This document shows, piece after piece, positions 14,667 through 23,395 of a stretch of 38,130 nt of DNA. The DNA comes from a virus: positions 1-38,130 of the IMG/VR virus record IMGVR_UViG_3300007344_000074, one strand, 5' to 3'. Both the position numbers and the translations under genes were made by a program. How positions within the stretch are numbered: position 1 is the stretch's first letter; every line of letters begins with the position of its first letter. The notes beneath the pieces were generated by a model. The model made no database searches. It was given only the letters and a program-made list of their open reading frames with translations, and had not been told where the DNA came from.

Positions 14667-16253
14667 CTATAACCCTAGGAAGCCGCCGCCGGGGCCGGGG
14701 CCAACATCAGTAGCCGCCGCAACTGTATATGTAATCTGGCCACATTTATAATTGTCATCAGAAAATGCTTCGTAATGAAATTTCTCAGTGACGCTCGAGG
14801 GGAAGAATGTAATTCTAATATGCTGGCATCCTGCTTCTCCAGCAGCGTTATCGTCTATATAAACTCTGGTTGTAGAACCAAATCCAGAATCAGGAAGAAC
14901 CCTTATTCCGCCAAAGGAATATGCAGAGCTATTTATAAAGAAGTCAAACGTTCTGCTCTGTCCGGCATTTACTAGGCCGCTAGCCCAAGAAAAGTTACTA
15001 CCTAAGGACAGCATTATTCGATTAGTCTTTCCATTAGCAGTTGGAATGGATGCTATTAAAAGAGGAGGAATAATAACACACACATCATTTGTAGGGTTAC
15101 CACAATTTACGTAAGAGTCCGTCCCATCGGACAAGAAGCTTTGAGAAGTAGTGGTAATTCCTTTGACCTTTTTAAGTCCTGTTGCTCCGACAGAGCCAAA
15201 TACAAATTTATTTGTTCTTTCAGATTTAATTAAATCCTGGTCCGTAGTGTTTAATATCTGCAGAAGCTCATCGGAGGTTTCAGAGGATGCAGTAACATTT
15301 ATTCCAGATCCAGATCCAGAGATACTTACCAACGGAATATATGGGGTAACTGGAGCTGCAATATATCCAGTCCCCCCAGGATTTGAAAGGGTAGCAGAAA
15401 ATGACGAAGATGACAAATTAACCAGCGACGAGGAAAGGCTTAAAACACCAGGGGTTGAAAGAGAATAAGCACCACTTGTTCCAGTTGCCGCAGTAAAGTT
15501 AACAAAGCTTTGTGACGAACCCACCACGTTTTGGTTGGAAGTTGACAGAGTCATATTACCTCCAGTAGCAGAATAGTTGGAGGAAATTCCACTTTGCATC
15601 CTTATTTCGTTAGGAAATGTCCATCGATGATTGTAAGAACCTCCAGTTGCTGCCCATTTCATCGAAACTATCTTTCCTGGCGATTGGGTTAAAAACGTTT
15701 TTGCAAAGCCCAAAACTGGAAAGTCAGCAGTTTGTGATGTATCAGTTGAAACCAAAACTTTAGCAAAGTTTGGATTCATTGAAGATGTTGCTCCAGTAGA
15801 ATCTGACAGCACCAAAGTTTTATCTCCCTGGCTACCATTAATGTAAATGGCATTACTCGAGGTTGAATTACCAGGTCCAGATATTCCAGTAATTGTAGAA
15901 AATACACCGGAAGAAAGAAGTGTTTGTCCACTATTGACCCAAGCTCCTGAAGTATAAATGTAAACCTGTTGGCCTCCAGTAACCCCTATATTAATCCAGA
16001 TATCTCCATTCTGAGATACAGAATCACTTGGCTCGGTAGAGGAGAAAAACCAATCAGCAGCTCTTTCGCCAGTTGCACCTGCTTCACCATCTCTCCCAGC
16101 TTGACCTCTAATACCAGTAGTACCAACATAGCCAACAGGACCCTTTTCACCGACACCATTGAAAAATACCTGATAAAAATTGTGATTTATCTTATTGATG
16201 ATGGTATCCTTGTCATCTCCAGGTAATATGTATTTTGTATTAAAATCTGCCAT
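14667..16253 (-). CDS. Collagen-like tail fibre protein (paralogue A)
   Basis: The 528-residue fibre starts with an attachment motif, DTIINKINHNFYQVF (16-30). Ten uninterrupted collagen triplets follow (G35-R64: GEK, GPV, GYV, GTT, GIR, GQA, GRD, GEA, GAT, GER), then a small domain ending GDIWINI and a segment YIYTSGAWVNSGQTL. A Ser/Thr/Gly-rich stalk leads to a distal domain from about residue 350 that contains paired cysteines. The last residues, DVGPGPGGGFLGL, come from an unusually GC-rich stretch. It shares its layout with the next gene upstream. It probably forms trimers that contact the host surface. The ATG is preceded directly by AGGAG with no spacing, so that Shine-Dalgarno-like run is probably not used. 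Confidence 0.8.
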   Translation of the reverse strand: MADFNTKYILPGDDKDTIINKINHNFYQVFFNGVGEKGPVGYVGTTGIRGQAGRDGEAGATGERAADWFFSSTEPSDSVSQNGDIWINIGVTGGQQVYIYTSGAWVNSGQTLLSSGVFSTITGISGPGNSTSSNAIYINGSQGDKTLVLSDSTGATSSMNPNFAKVLVSTDTSQTADFPVLGFAKTFLTQSPGKIVSMKWAATGGSYNHRWTFPNEIRMQSGISSNYSATGGNMTLSTSNQNVVGSSQSFVNFTAATGTSGAYSLSTPGVLSLSSSLVNLSSSSFSATLSNPGGTGYIAAPVTPYIPLVSISGSGSGINVTASSETSDELLQILNTTDQDLIKSERTNKFVFGSVGATGLKKVKGITTTSQSFLSDGTDSYVNCGNPTNDVCVIIPPLLIASIPTANGKTNRIMLSLGSNFSWASGLVNAGQSRTFDFFINSSAYSFGGIRVLPDSGFGSTTRVYIDDNAAGEAGCQHIRITFFPSSVTEKFHYEAFSDDNYKCGQITYTVAAATDVGPGPGGGFLGL

Positions 16254-16261
16254 CTCCTATA

Positions 16262-17794
16262 TTAGAATAAAACTCCACATTCTCCAGCACATGTAGACCA
16301 ATAACATTTATAAGTTGAACCGACATTCATATGAGTAACCTCTACCCGGCTAGCAGAGGTTGAGAACTCAGTAAACGAACTTGGAGGACTACCGGCAAAA
16401 TATGTTATACCATTGAAAAGCTTTCCACTGGCAGCATAATAAACCAAGGTAATAGACTCGTTATTTGAAAGCCACTCTCCCCAATTGGTTGGGTTGTTAT
16501 TAACATTATCTACGTATATTACACGCTTGTTAGATGTCGTCCAATTAGCATACATATTATTCCCAGGACCAAAATCATATATTGTAACAAATGAGCTGTG
16601 AGTACCAGAAACCGGTCCATAACACCAAAGATCACAATCAACTCCCAAGGGGGATAAAGTGGACGTTAAACTACGACCAGTTCCAGTCGGACCATCATCT
16701 GATGGTGTGCTGCTAGCAGTATTATTAGTAGCATTAACTTGTCTTTGGAATGTTACTTTACCATCATTTCTAACACTAAATCTTTCAGTATTAGCACTTA
16801 ATAGCCTTAGAAGATAGTACGAAGAAGAAGAGGAAGTAGACTGAATTTTTAGAGTGTCCCCAGAACCACTACTAAGAAGACTAAGGAGTGGGGATTGGGA
16901 TGTCACGCCGCTTATGGTCATAGGAACATTAAGAGCCAACAATGACGATGTTAAATTAAATTTCTGAGAAGAAAAAGTCATTAAGGATGTTCCAGAAGAG
17001 AATGACATTGCACCAGTTGAGGTGAAAGTCATTTGAGAACCCGATGTGATATTTAATCCACCATTACCAGAGATGTTAAGGGTAGAAGAAGTCGACTGCA
17101 AAAGCATACTTCCTCCAGAGGTTACTGTAAAATCATCTTGTGGTACAGAGAAAAGAAGGTCATAATTACTACCAGAAGGGTCTAACCACCTAAATTGCGG
17201 GTGCCTATTATAATCAGCTGGAGTACCAATTCCACCAACGTTAGTTTTGGAGAATTCCAAAATTGGATAATCGTTGCTTCCGTTGGATGAAATCAGAAAC
17301 TTAGCATAAGTTGGGTTTATAGTTGAAGTTGCAGCTGCAGAATCGCTAATTACCAGTGTATTAAGTTCTGGGAAAGGACTGCTTATAACTATTGCATCCT
17401 TTCCACCAGTTGGACCAGAAATACCGGATACAACCTCAAATACCTCAGAAGCTTTTAGGTTTTGTCCAGTATCGATCCATCCGGAATCGGTATATTCATA
17501 AATAGAGTTATTAGAAAGTGTTTGAACCCAATAATCTCCAACTCTAATGGGATCACTTGGACCCCCAATAGGTTCTGCTCCTTGAACAAACCATTTAGTT
17601 CCTCTTATCCCTTCTTGCCCAGGGTCTCCCTTGGGTCCAGCCGGACCAATAGGACCTTGCTTTCCCTGGTCACCTTGCTGTCCCTGAGGTCCACCACCAG
17701 CCGCCACTACCGAGTCAAAGTTTGAGTTTACCTTTTCCCTAATAGACTCCTGTGTATCACCAGCATTTAAAGCTTTTATGTTCAGATTCGGCAT
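16262..17794 (-). CDS. Collagen-like tail fibre protein (paralogue B)
   Basis: The 510-residue fibre has the same build as its downstream neighbour: DTQESIREKVNSNFDSVV (13-30), ten collagen triplets G35-R64 (GPQ, GQQ, GDQ, GKQ, GPI, GPA, GPK, GDP, GQE, GIR), a domain with GDYWVQT and YEYTDSGWIDTGQ, and then the ASEVFEVVSGISGP segment. The distal domain differs and ends in a Cys-rich tip, YKCYWSTCAGECGVLF. The first 190 residues align well with the paralogue while the receptor-facing end does not, which is typical of duplicated fibres that diversify in host contact. An A-rich leader and an AATATATA box lie upstream; 8 nt separate it from the next fibre. Confidence 0.82.
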   Translation of the reverse strand: MPNLNIKALNAGDTQESIREKVNSNFDSVVAAGGGPQGQQGDQGKQGPIGPAGPKGDPGQEGIRGTKWFVQGAEPIGGPSDPIRVGDYWVQTLSNNSIYEYTDSGWIDTGQNLKASEVFEVVSGISGPTGGKDAIVISSPFPELNTLVISDSAAATSTINPTYAKFLISSNGSNDYPILEFSKTNVGGIGTPADYNRHPQFRWLDPSGSNYDLLFSVPQDDFTVTSGGSMLLQSTSSTLNISGNGGLNITSGSQMTFTSTGAMSFSSGTSLMTFSSQKFNLTSSLLALNVPMTISGVTSQSPLLSLLSSGSGDTLKIQSTSSSSSYYLLRLLSANTERFSVRNDGKVTFQRQVNATNNTASSTPSDDGPTGTGRSLTSTLSPLGVDCDLWCYGPVSGTHSSFVTIYDFGPGNNMYANWTTSNKRVIYVDNVNNNPTNWGEWLSNNESITLVYYAASGKLFNGITYFAGSPPSSFTEFSTSASRVEVTHMNVGSTYKCYWSTCAGECGVLF

Positions 17795-17814
17795 TTTTTT
17801 CTTTTATCTTTGTT

Positions 17815-17822
17815 TATATATT
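17815..17822 (-). promoter_or_regulatory. Possible late promoter box AATATATA
   Basis: The minus strand reads AATATATA 20 nt before the ATG of the upstream collagen-like fibre gene, in the 45-nt gap after the giant virion gene. It differs by one base from the GATATATA found before other units. Confidence 0.35.
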
Positions 17823-17839
17823 ACAATATCTCTAATCCC

Positions 17840-20800
17840 CTATATTTTTTCAATCTGGAAAGTGAAGGTTGTTGAATAGTTTTTACCACTTTCTAATGGA
17901 AGCTCAAAAGAATAAGAAAGGGCATTTCTTTTTGTAAGCTTATAGTTAGGCTCCGAGTAATATGAATATCTAATTCTATCAGGGCTAGTTAAGTCACCTC
18001 TTAACAATAATTCAGTAGAGGTTAGGTCTGTTCCTGTCTTTTTGACAAATAGGTCAAAAGTTATACCTTGATAAATAGGAACTATATTTTTATCTATATA
18101 AGTTTTGATGTCATCGTTGATACTCTCTGGGTCTCCAACACCAAATTCACTTATAATATTGTCTACAAACACCTTACTAATCCCAGCATTTAGCAAATAT
18201 CTTCTAAGGATTCTGTCTAATCTAATAGATCCATAAAGGGTATTAGTTCTAGTATCTTTTTGCCAGAAAACTTCCACATCTGGATAAATCCCCTCGTCAA
18301 AAACTTGAAGGTCGACGTTTGAAAATACTGTCCCTAGCTGACCAATTCCAGTATTAGATGTTTGTGGGGTTATATTTTGGATTTCACTTAAAGCCTGCTT
18401 TGCCTCAAGGTTAATCTTTTGCACATCAGTTTCACCAGTGGTTCTATTAACCTCCAATGTTATAAAGGTATAAGTAGTAATGGTATAAGGGGTTTGCATC
18501 ATTTTAGAACCAAGGAATGATTTATTCTCCCTCATAGATCTGGTTCCAGCAACCGGGGAATTTTGTGTAGCAGAAGTGTAAAGATTAAAATACCCAGGAT
18601 CCCATGTTGACAAAAATATAGAAAAGTTCTTCTTTGCAACTGGTGTTTCACCAACAAGAGGATATACTGGACCAAGCGGAAGATTTGCTGATTTTTCAAG
18701 TATATTCTTGCCAAGAGAAACCTTACTATAATTTAGATTCTTTACAGTACCGAAATCTATTTTTTCGGGGGCAAATGTACAGTTTCGGTAACTCAAGTCA
18801 GCAGAAGAATAACCAGAAATAGTATCAGTTTTATCATTCTTATACCTAATAACCTTATTAAAAAGTGGTTCGTATTTACCAGCATATCTTAAAATGTCAG
18901 CAGCATAATTAGGACCAGCATTTATTTGGTACCCGGTAGGCTGGTTCTGTCCCAAAGTTTGTGGGCCAGAGTAATCAGCAACAGGGTAGGTTCCAGTTGA
19001 TCTATGAAGAGCTGTTGGCTGCTGCATATAGATCTGGAAATAATCGCTTCGTACCTCAGTTGTCTGCGTATCCGCATTCCATGAATATGTACGGTATTTA
19101 ATATAAGGGCTTTCGTTATTTACACGATCTGAGATCTGGGAAAGCGAAATTCTTCTAATTAGAAAATCAAAGTATTTTTCGCCACCCTCTTCCTGGAAAA
19201 CCGGATAATCAGCATAAGCACTTCTAGGTCCTACTGGAATAGTAACCGGGGATCCGAATGCGAAAGGAATATCAAAAGTGTAATTAGTTCCAACCGGACC
19301 GAATGATGCTAAATTCTTAGATCTACCAACCGGCCAAGGATATGTTGAGTTAATCGAAGGAACCCTAAAACTTCCCTTTCCTGTTGGAGATAAAGATCCG
19401 GTACCACCTACAGGATAGATTGTATTGATCTCCTCTCTCAGGTCAGTGTCATAATCTGGATTTGGTATTGTGTAAATAAAACCAGGATTTGTAAACTGAG
19501 TAACAGAACTTTCAGATGTGATAGAAAGATCCAAGGCGGAACTTAGCTTTATATCATCTATCTCATATAAAGGAATTCCAGTTGCTCCTGTAGTACCTGT
19601 TACACCAACACCAGAATCCTTCTTTTTGTCGCTCAAGCTATAAAGCAATAGATAATCAACTGAAGGATTTCCTCCGGTTCCTCCAGTATAGCCAAGGGGT
19701 AAAGCACGATAGTCTTTTACTACTATCTGACAAACAAATAAGACAGACTTTTGTTGGGTATTCTCAACAATCTCATAACTTACAGGAGACTGGATAGTGT
19801 TACCCGTTTCTGGAACCACCCTTAACACGGAAGCAAATTTATAGTCTTCAAACCCCCTAAAATTGGGTACATATTTTTCAAGATCCGTTTTCGGATTAGT
19901 AACTGTGCTTCTTCTTCTCAAAGAAATCTTTGCCCCCCTAAATACAGTATCATAAAATCCAGTAGATCTATTGTACGTAAACGGGGTAAATAATTCTTTA
20001 GTAGTATTACTAGCTATATTATAAGGACTTGAATAATCAGCAGGTTCTACAGTGAAGAATGAAGAAAAATATAAACTGTCATCCGGGTCTGCACTTCTTA
20101 CCTTTGATAAATCAATCTTTGCTGGAAGATAGCTATTTTGACTTTCTATCTTATCACTAGGATATCCGTCTGGAACACCTTCCAATAGCATCCACTCATG
20201 AGTTAAATACATTGGATCTGGAGTTTCCTTCTCGAAGCTAGGAGAAAAATTGGTTGGGCTGAAAGCTGCAGAAGCATTCAATCTGTAGCCGTGGCCTCTT
20301 GAATCGGTTCCGCCAAAGTATCCCCACTTATTAATAAAAGGAACTATCTTAGATCGGTTAGCCCTGGAAGTGGTATAGTTTTCTTCCAGGTAATCATATT
20401 CAGTTTCAAGCTTACCGTAATTGAAAATAAACCCCTTAGTGTTTGATTGTGTTACAGCCTGTGTTTCACTAATAGATTGAATTCCGAAGAAACCATCGAA
20501 AGAATCTAAATTCTTTTCAAAATTTATTAGCTTTGAATTATAAGAAGCTGAAGGATCTTTCCATTGTATTTGTGTAAAAATAGCTGGAACAACTATCGAT
20601 TCAACACCAGTGTTTGTAAACCCGCTATCTATAAAGAAATCTACAGTGGACCCTACGAAAGCCCTTCCCGCAGGCAGGGTTCTTTCATTCACAGTACCAA
20701 CATCCACTACAACTTCACCAGACTTAACCAGGTATTTTACACCATCCTTAATTTGTCCTTTGATTTCAGGTATAAGCTGAAAATATCTATGGAACTCTGG

Positions 20801-23368
20801 AGTAGGTGTTTCACCATAAGAGGAAGACCAAAAATCAAAGTCAAAGTCTTTAATATCAAAGAAGGAGAATACCCCAGTTTTGATCTTTGGCATTTCAAAT
20901 AAGTTGAAAGATTGGCTTGTTCCCAAATCAATTACCGCCTTCCGATCCCTCAGATTTGCAATTAATAACTCATTATATCCCTTAAAACCATCAACCCTTC
21001 CATTAGAATCTAATACAGGATCTTCAACATATTTGGTTACGCTTTCAATCATAGAAGCTCCACCTGTTATACCGCTTCCCGATGTTACCTGAATATAATT
21101 TCCAGCCACCACTTTATTAATTTCCTTAATATCAAAAGCCACCCTACAAAGGGGGTAATCAGTTCCCCCACTAAATGAGATAGGCCCATTCAAAGAAGAG
21201 GCATCAGTTCCAGCTATCTTAACAAATCCACTCTGGGAAAAGGTTGAGTATAATTGCCAGTTAGATGAATCTAACGAAGGATCTGTATTTTGAGATCCGG
21301 GTATTGCAGAAGGAATATTATTCTTCGCTTGGTAGTATATGTTAGAACTTAGAACAACATCACCGGTTGAATATGAACTTGTGTTATTCCAAACTCCAAT
21401 ATACAAGGACTTAAAAGTTGTATAGTCATCATAAGCTACAACCCTATATTCTTTATTGACCTTAGACCCGAAAGCTTTTGTTCTAATAACTGAAGTTGAA
21501 GAACTAGGAGCAGAATCCCATACAACGTCACTTATAGACGATACACACTCACAAAAAGCAGCAGCGATTTCTTCTGTCGTTCCATCAGTGGCGTTAAAGA
21601 AATGTTCTGTCCCTATATTATAAGAAGATCCAGATTTCCACCCCACAAGGGTTCCACCAAATTCTCCAGTCTTAATCAGATCATATCTTCCAGCAGGCTC
21701 AGATTTAGATCCATTTGGCCAGAAAATCTTAAAAACGGCTTCATTTCCGGAAGATTCATTTCCAGTAAATTCTATACCAATATTGGGTCTCCCCTTAGTT
21801 CCAGGTAAAATCCCTTTTATAGAACCTATCTTATCCCCGTACCCAGTGAAGTTTTGTAGATTTACTGATGTGTTACTAACCACCAATGATCCGGTTGTTA
21901 GATTGGGGTTTCCAGTTACACCAAAAGTGCTTCCGTCGTAAGGACCATATTTAGCATATTGTGGAGTATTGTCAATCCAAGTTTTATTAGACGTGTTATA
22001 GTTTTCAAACCTTTTTAAGGAATAGAACCTATCAGATTTGTCGGTAATATAATATAGTTTCTGCGGGTCGTTTACATTTGTATCATAAGATCCTGGTATC
22101 CATCCAGAAGATCCCTCATAATAAAGTCTGACCCCACCTGTGCTACTCTGAAAATTCGGTCTATTGTCTTCATAATGACCGATATTGTTTCTTGAAGGCT
22201 TAGGTAAATTTAGATTGCCGTTGGAGTTCTTAAAATCGTAAAAGTAATCTCCATTTAAGAAAAACTCACCAAGGTCATTTTTCGAAACATAAAATCCAAA
22301 ATACCTATTTATAGTGTATAAATCAGAGTCCGAATCGTTAAACAAGAATTCCATATTCAACACATTAGGACATATCACACCATTTCTTTGGAATCCGTCA
22401 GTTACATAGTTTTCGAAATCTGATTGTATAGAAGATTGTGGGTTTATCAGATAATCATAAAGTAGCTCTCCCCTTTCTGTAAAAACACCGTCTTTTATAC
22501 TAACACCATTATAATAGGTGTAGGTGTTCTGCTGAAAAGAAAAATCTATTGGAGATTGCTTGTAACCCTTATTATTTACAATGCTTCTTATATAGTCACC
22601 AATCTTAGTTCCAGCCCTCAAATCAAAAGTAGCAACAACACTAGCGTTTGGTAATATTTTTGAGTTGAAGAAAGATTCAACATCATCGACATTTGATTGA
22701 AATTTTAGCTCATTCATCTCAACAACTTTACCAGATCCTGAAACCACTGAATATGAGCTGTACAAGTCTACACCCTCGAAAATTTCATTTGCCTTATATA
22801 CAATTTCCTGCCCAGCATTATCCTTTCCGTATGTAATGGAAAAGGTCTCAGAAGAATCTGGGTCCTGAATTAGCTTATAGCTTACCGAGGTTTGAATGTT
22901 AGTTACATTGGTAGTATATGGATAGCTTACTGGATTTGGTAACTTAAAAACAACGAAAAACTCAGGTAATTCATTGCGTAGCCAAAGGGGTTGGAAATAT
23001 CTAAAATTCTCAGTGTAGTTTTTGTCAATTAATGTGGAAGCACCACTACCATAAAAGAAGTCGTACTGGAATTCAAAATCCTCTTGAGCTTTTGAACTCC
23101 CGTCTGTGAATTCTCCTACCTGGAAAATAAGATCATTTGCAACAGATCCCTTATCGAAAAAATTGTATAAATCAGTAGCGTAAGAATCCTTTCCTGTTAC
23201 CTGGAACTTTTTAAATTTCTCTGTGCTAAGTGTTGGATTTGCATTAAAGGAGTTTAACCAAACACCGCCAGAGGAATCTAATGACACCTTCACATTGCCG
23301 GTAAGTTTGGGGTTTGTCCTTAATAGTCCAAATGATGAATTATAATCAAATAATTTTGGTGATGCCAT
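17840..23368 (-). CDS. Giant virion structural protein with a carbohydrate-binding-like module
   Basis: At 1842 residues this is the largest gene in the window. It starts MASPKLFDYNSSFGLLRTNP after an A-rich leader. I cannot name a family for the whole, but residues ~655-709 (from YIGVWNNTSSYSTGDVV, through IYYQAKNN, to SNWQLYS) match the small CBM5/12-like module (W ... Y ... GD.V ... YYxA ... WxL) common in phage tail proteins. Short glycine-threonine islets such as GVGVTGTTGATGIP sit between beta-rich domains. The end, LESGKNYSTTFTFQIEKI, is a beta strand. Its size and its place beside two other very large genes suggest a baseplate or tail-fibre network component. No enzymatic domain is evident. 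Confidence 0.7.
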   Translation of the reverse strand: MASPKLFDYNSSFGLLRTNPKLTGNVKVSLDSSGGVWLNSFNANPTLSTEKFKKFQVTGKDSYATDLYNFFDKGSVANDLIFQVGEFTDGSSKAQEDFEFQYDFFYGSGASTLIDKNYTENFRYFQPLWLRNELPEFFVVFKLPNPVSYPYTTNVTNIQTSVSYKLIQDPDSSETFSITYGKDNAGQEIVYKANEIFEGVDLYSSYSVVSGSGKVVEMNELKFQSNVDDVESFFNSKILPNASVVATFDLRAGTKIGDYIRSIVNNKGYKQSPIDFSFQQNTYTYYNGVSIKDGVFTERGELLYDYLINPQSSIQSDFENYVTDGFQRNGVICPNVLNMEFLFNDSDSDLYTINRYFGFYVSKNDLGEFFLNGDYFYDFKNSNGNLNLPKPSRNNIGHYEDNRPNFQSSTGGVRLYYEGSSGWIPGSYDTNVNDPQKLYYITDKSDRFYSLKRFENYNTSNKTWIDNTPQYAKYGPYDGSTFGVTGNPNLTTGSLVVSNTSVNLQNFTGYGDKIGSIKGILPGTKGRPNIGIEFTGNESSGNEAVFKIFWPNGSKSEPAGRYDLIKTGEFGGTLVGWKSGSSYNIGTEHFFNATDGTTEEIAAAFCECVSSISDVVWDSAPSSSTSVIRTKAFGSKVNKEYRVVAYDDYTTFKSLYIGVWNNTSSYSTGDVVLSSNIYYQAKNNIPSAIPGSQNTDPSLDSSNWQLYSTFSQSGFVKIAGTDASSLNGPISFSGGTDYPLCRVAFDIKEINKVVAGNYIQVTSGSGITGGASMIESVTKYVEDPVLDSNGRVDGFKGYNELLIANLRDRKAVIDLGTSQSFNLFEMPKIKTGVFSFFDIKDFDFDFWSSSYGETPTPEFHRYFQLIPEIKGQIKDGVKYLVKSGEVVVDVGTVNERTLPAGRAFVGSTVDFFIDSGFTNTGVESIVVPAIFTQIQWKDPSASYNSKLINFEKNLDSFDGFFGIQSISETQAVTQSNTKGFIFNYGKLETEYDYLEENYTTSRANRSKIVPFINKWGYFGGTDSRGHGYRLNASAAFSPTNFSPSFEKETPDPMYLTHEWMLLEGVPDGYPSDKIESQNSYLPAKIDLSKVRSADPDDSLYFSSFFTVEPADYSSPYNIASNTTKELFTPFTYNRSTGFYDTVFRGAKISLRRRSTVTNPKTDLEKYVPNFRGFEDYKFASVLRVVPETGNTIQSPVSYEIVENTQQKSVLFVCQIVVKDYRALPLGYTGGTGGNPSVDYLLLYSLSDKKKDSGVGVTGTTGATGIPLYEIDDIKLSSALDLSITSESSVTQFTNPGFIYTIPNPDYDTDLREEINTIYPVGGTGSLSPTGKGSFRVPSINSTYPWPVGRSKNLASFGPVGTNYTFDIPFAFGSPVTIPVGPRSAYADYPVFQEEGGEKYFDFLIRRISLSQISDRVNNESPYIKYRTYSWNADTQTTEVRSDYFQIYMQQPTALHRSTGTYPVADYSGPQTLGQNQPTGYQINAGPNYAADILRYAGKYEPLFNKVIRYKNDKTDTISGYSSADLSYRNCTFAPEKIDFGTVKNLNYSKVSLGKNILEKSANLPLGPVYPLVGETPVAKKNFSIFLSTWDPGYFNLYTSATQNSPVAGTRSMRENKSFLGSKMMQTPYTITTYTFITLEVNRTTGETDVQKINLEAKQALSEIQNITPQTSNTGIGQLGTVFSNVDLQVFDEGIYPDVEVFWQKDTRTNTLYGSIRLDRILRRYLLNAGISKVFVDNIISEFGVGDPESINDDIKTYIDKNIVPIYQGITFDLFVKKTGTDLTSTELLLRGDLTSPDRIRYSYYSEPNYKLTKRNALSYSFELPLESGKNYSTTFTFQIEKI

Positions 23369-23395
23369 TTAAAATGTTGTTCCTTTATTAAACCC

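Noticed and set aside
14672-14700. Telomere-like GGGTTA repeats near the fibre stop codon
   Set aside because: Only two irregular units are present, one within the stop region; chance is the simpler reading.
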